Source: Alphaproteobacteria bacterium (GTDB taxonomy: Bacteria > Pseudomonadota > Alphaproteobacteria > Kiloniellales > J153). From it: a stretch of 7,101 bases of DNA. Within the stretch, counting starts at the first letter, position 1. Each line of letters begins with the position of its first letter. The DNA is taken from assembly GCA_003693905.1 (NCBI GenBank), contig RFLL01000027.1, positions 1 to 7,101 of the forward strand. Reading direction: 5' to 3'. Of this stretch, positions 6,278 to 7,101 are shown in pieces. A program made the translations under genes and the position numbers. The notes beneath the pieces are model-generated. The model did not search any database, was not told the origin of the DNA, and was given only the letters and a program-made list of their open reading frames with translations.

Positions 6278-6284
6278 GGCGGAA

Positions 6285-7007
6285 ATGGCTGTGGCGGCGC
6301 GTACGCGCAGCAGCGAGAAAAGCGACGGGACGATTGTCCTGCTGCTCAGCCTCAAGCTGATCCTGCTTGCCTTCTTCATCCTGCTGAACGCGTTGTCGAC
6401 CTTCGAAGAGACCCGGACGCAGGCCGTCCTCGACAGCGTCAATCGCGCCTTCAACGGTCCGGTCCAGGCACCGCGCGAAACCCGGGTTCCCGAAAGTGCA
6501 CTTGGCGTTCGACAGGCGGCCCGGGATCTGGAAAGCGAAATCGGCAGCCTGTTCGCCTCCATCTTCCCCGCCCTGCACGTCGCCAGCACCCAGCGCGCGA
6601 CCGCGCTGACCGTCGATCTGCCGGCGGCGGCCCTGTTCAAGACCGGAAAGCCGACTCTGCGCGCCGACCGGGTCCTGCTGCTGCGGCGTCTGGCGCGGAT
6701 CCTGTCGCGGGGAACGGAGGCGAAAATGCAGCTTGAGCTGGAGTTTCTGCACGGCGTGCCGGCCCGGGCGCCGGCGGCGGCTCTTGCCGAGGTCGATGAT
6801 GCACGCGACAGTGCCGGGCTGCCACTGGAGATCGCCCGCGGCGGCGCTTTTCTGACGGCGCTGGCCAGGCACGGCCTGTCTCCGCGGGTGATGTCGATCG
6901 GTCTGTGGCCCGCGCACCCGGGCAGGGTGCGTCTTGTCCTGCGTGTGCGCACCCCCGACGCTCCCCCGCGTGAGCCTTCCGCCGACGCGACGGAGGGCCG
7001 GCCATGA
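6285..7007 (+). CDS. MotB-like / OmpA-family motor-associated membrane protein
   Basis: The 240-residue product has one N-terminal membrane helix (about residues 16-37, with LKLILLAFFILLNAL) and a C-terminal OmpA/MotB-like peptidoglycan-binding region. That region shows LTVDLPAAALFKTGKPTLR (108-126), a helical segment LLLRRLARIL, and LEIARGGAFLTALARHGLSP (181-200) followed by SIGLWPAHPGRVRLVLRV. The hydrophobic helix lines up with MotB (AFFLVMWL against AFFILLNAL), yet the position of the essential proton-carrying Asp is occupied by Ser22, and the helix has a Lys24 instead. It is therefore unlikely to be a standard proton-driving stator subunit. It may be a stator accessory, a structural peptidoglycan anchor or a degenerate MotB. 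It begins 7 nt after cheZ, with a GGCGGAA sequence just before the start. Its stop overlaps the next gene by 4 bp. Confidence 0.68.
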   Translation: MAVAARTRSSEKSDGTIVLLLSLKLILLAFFILLNALSTFEETRTQAVLDSVNRAFNGPVQAPRETRVPESALGVRQAARDLESEIGSLFASIFPALHVASTQRATALTVDLPAAALFKTGKPTLRADRVLLLRRLARILSRGTEAKMQLELEFLHGVPARAPAAALAEVDDARDSAGLPLEIARGGAFLTALARHGLSPRVMSIGLWPAHPGRVRLVLRVRTPDAPPREPSADATEGRP

Positions 7008-7101
7008 GCCGCCGCGCATCTTCCGCGGATCAGCCGCCGACGGCTGCGACGGGCGATTATCTGGGCGACGTCGGCGCCGCGGTGCGGCGGCTGCCCAGCC
7101 A
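7004..7101 (+). CDS. Unidentified protein, N-terminal part (cut by window edge)
   Basis: An ATG overlaps the previous stop as ATGA (7004-7007), and 32 full codons are visible before the window ends, with no stop. The reading is Ser/Arg/Ala-rich at first (MSRRASSADQPPTAATGDY) and continues LGDVGAAVRRLPS. No signal peptide or membrane helix is visible. I do not recognise a family. The overlap and the flagellar context suggest a coupled motility gene, but this is inference from position only. Confidence 0.55.
   Translation, partial: MSRRASSADQPPTAATGDYLGDVGAAVRRLPS

Noticed and set aside
5144..6952. 602-codon open frame on the minus strand
   Set aside because: It runs antisense across cheY, cheZ and the MotB-like gene. 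It is Arg/Gly/His-rich, has no recognisable motif and spans the promoter gap side, as expected from high third-position GC of the real genes.

Overview
The window is a flagellar and chemotaxis locus from a GC-rich alphaproteobacterium. It most resembles Rhodospirillales-type genomes (Azospirillum, Magnetospirillum and Rhodospirillum relatives). That placement rests on the flgF-flgG-flgA order, on fliL-fliM followed by a DUF6468-type protein and a MotE-type protein, on a cheY-cheZ pair inside the flagellar cluster, and on CtrA-like promoter boxes. The exact genus cannot be read from the sequence alone. I see no mobile elements, CRISPR arrays, tRNA or rRNA genes, or broken genes.

Left arm (1-1696, minus strand): flgF, flgG and the start of flgA form one operon reading toward the left edge. 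They encode proximal rod protein FlgF, distal rod protein FlgG and the N-terminus of the P-ring chaperone FlgA. A 452-bp divergent intergenic region (1697-2148) follows. It holds a near-consensus sigma-54 promoter facing flgF and, on the other side, a CtrA-like box facing fliL.

Middle (2149-5056, plus strand): fliL, fliM, a DUF6468-like membrane protein and a MotE-like protein are tightly packed, with gaps of about 10 bp or a 4-bp ATGA overlap. They cover the stator-associated protein, the rotor switch, and two membrane-anchored coiled-coil accessory proteins.

Right arm (5057-7101, plus strand): a 120-bp gap carries a second CtrA-like box and a set of alternative hairpins. It is followed by a single-domain CheY, a CheZ-family phosphatase, a MotB-like protein that appears to lack the proton-conducting aspartate, and the first 32 codons of an unrecognised gene that overlaps it by 4 bp.

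Together the genes link rod assembly, the rotor switch, stator accessories and the CheY phosphorylation and dephosphorylation cycle. FliM (N-terminus) and CheZ (extreme C-terminus) carry nearly the same short peptide, (S/D)Q(D/S)EID(A/S)LL, which is the kind of peptide known to dock CheY. The least characterised parts are the MotB-like protein without its aspartate, the DUF6468-like protein, the cheY leader and the truncated last gene. No wholly new system is evident; this is a well-organised motility locus with a few features that deserve follow-up.
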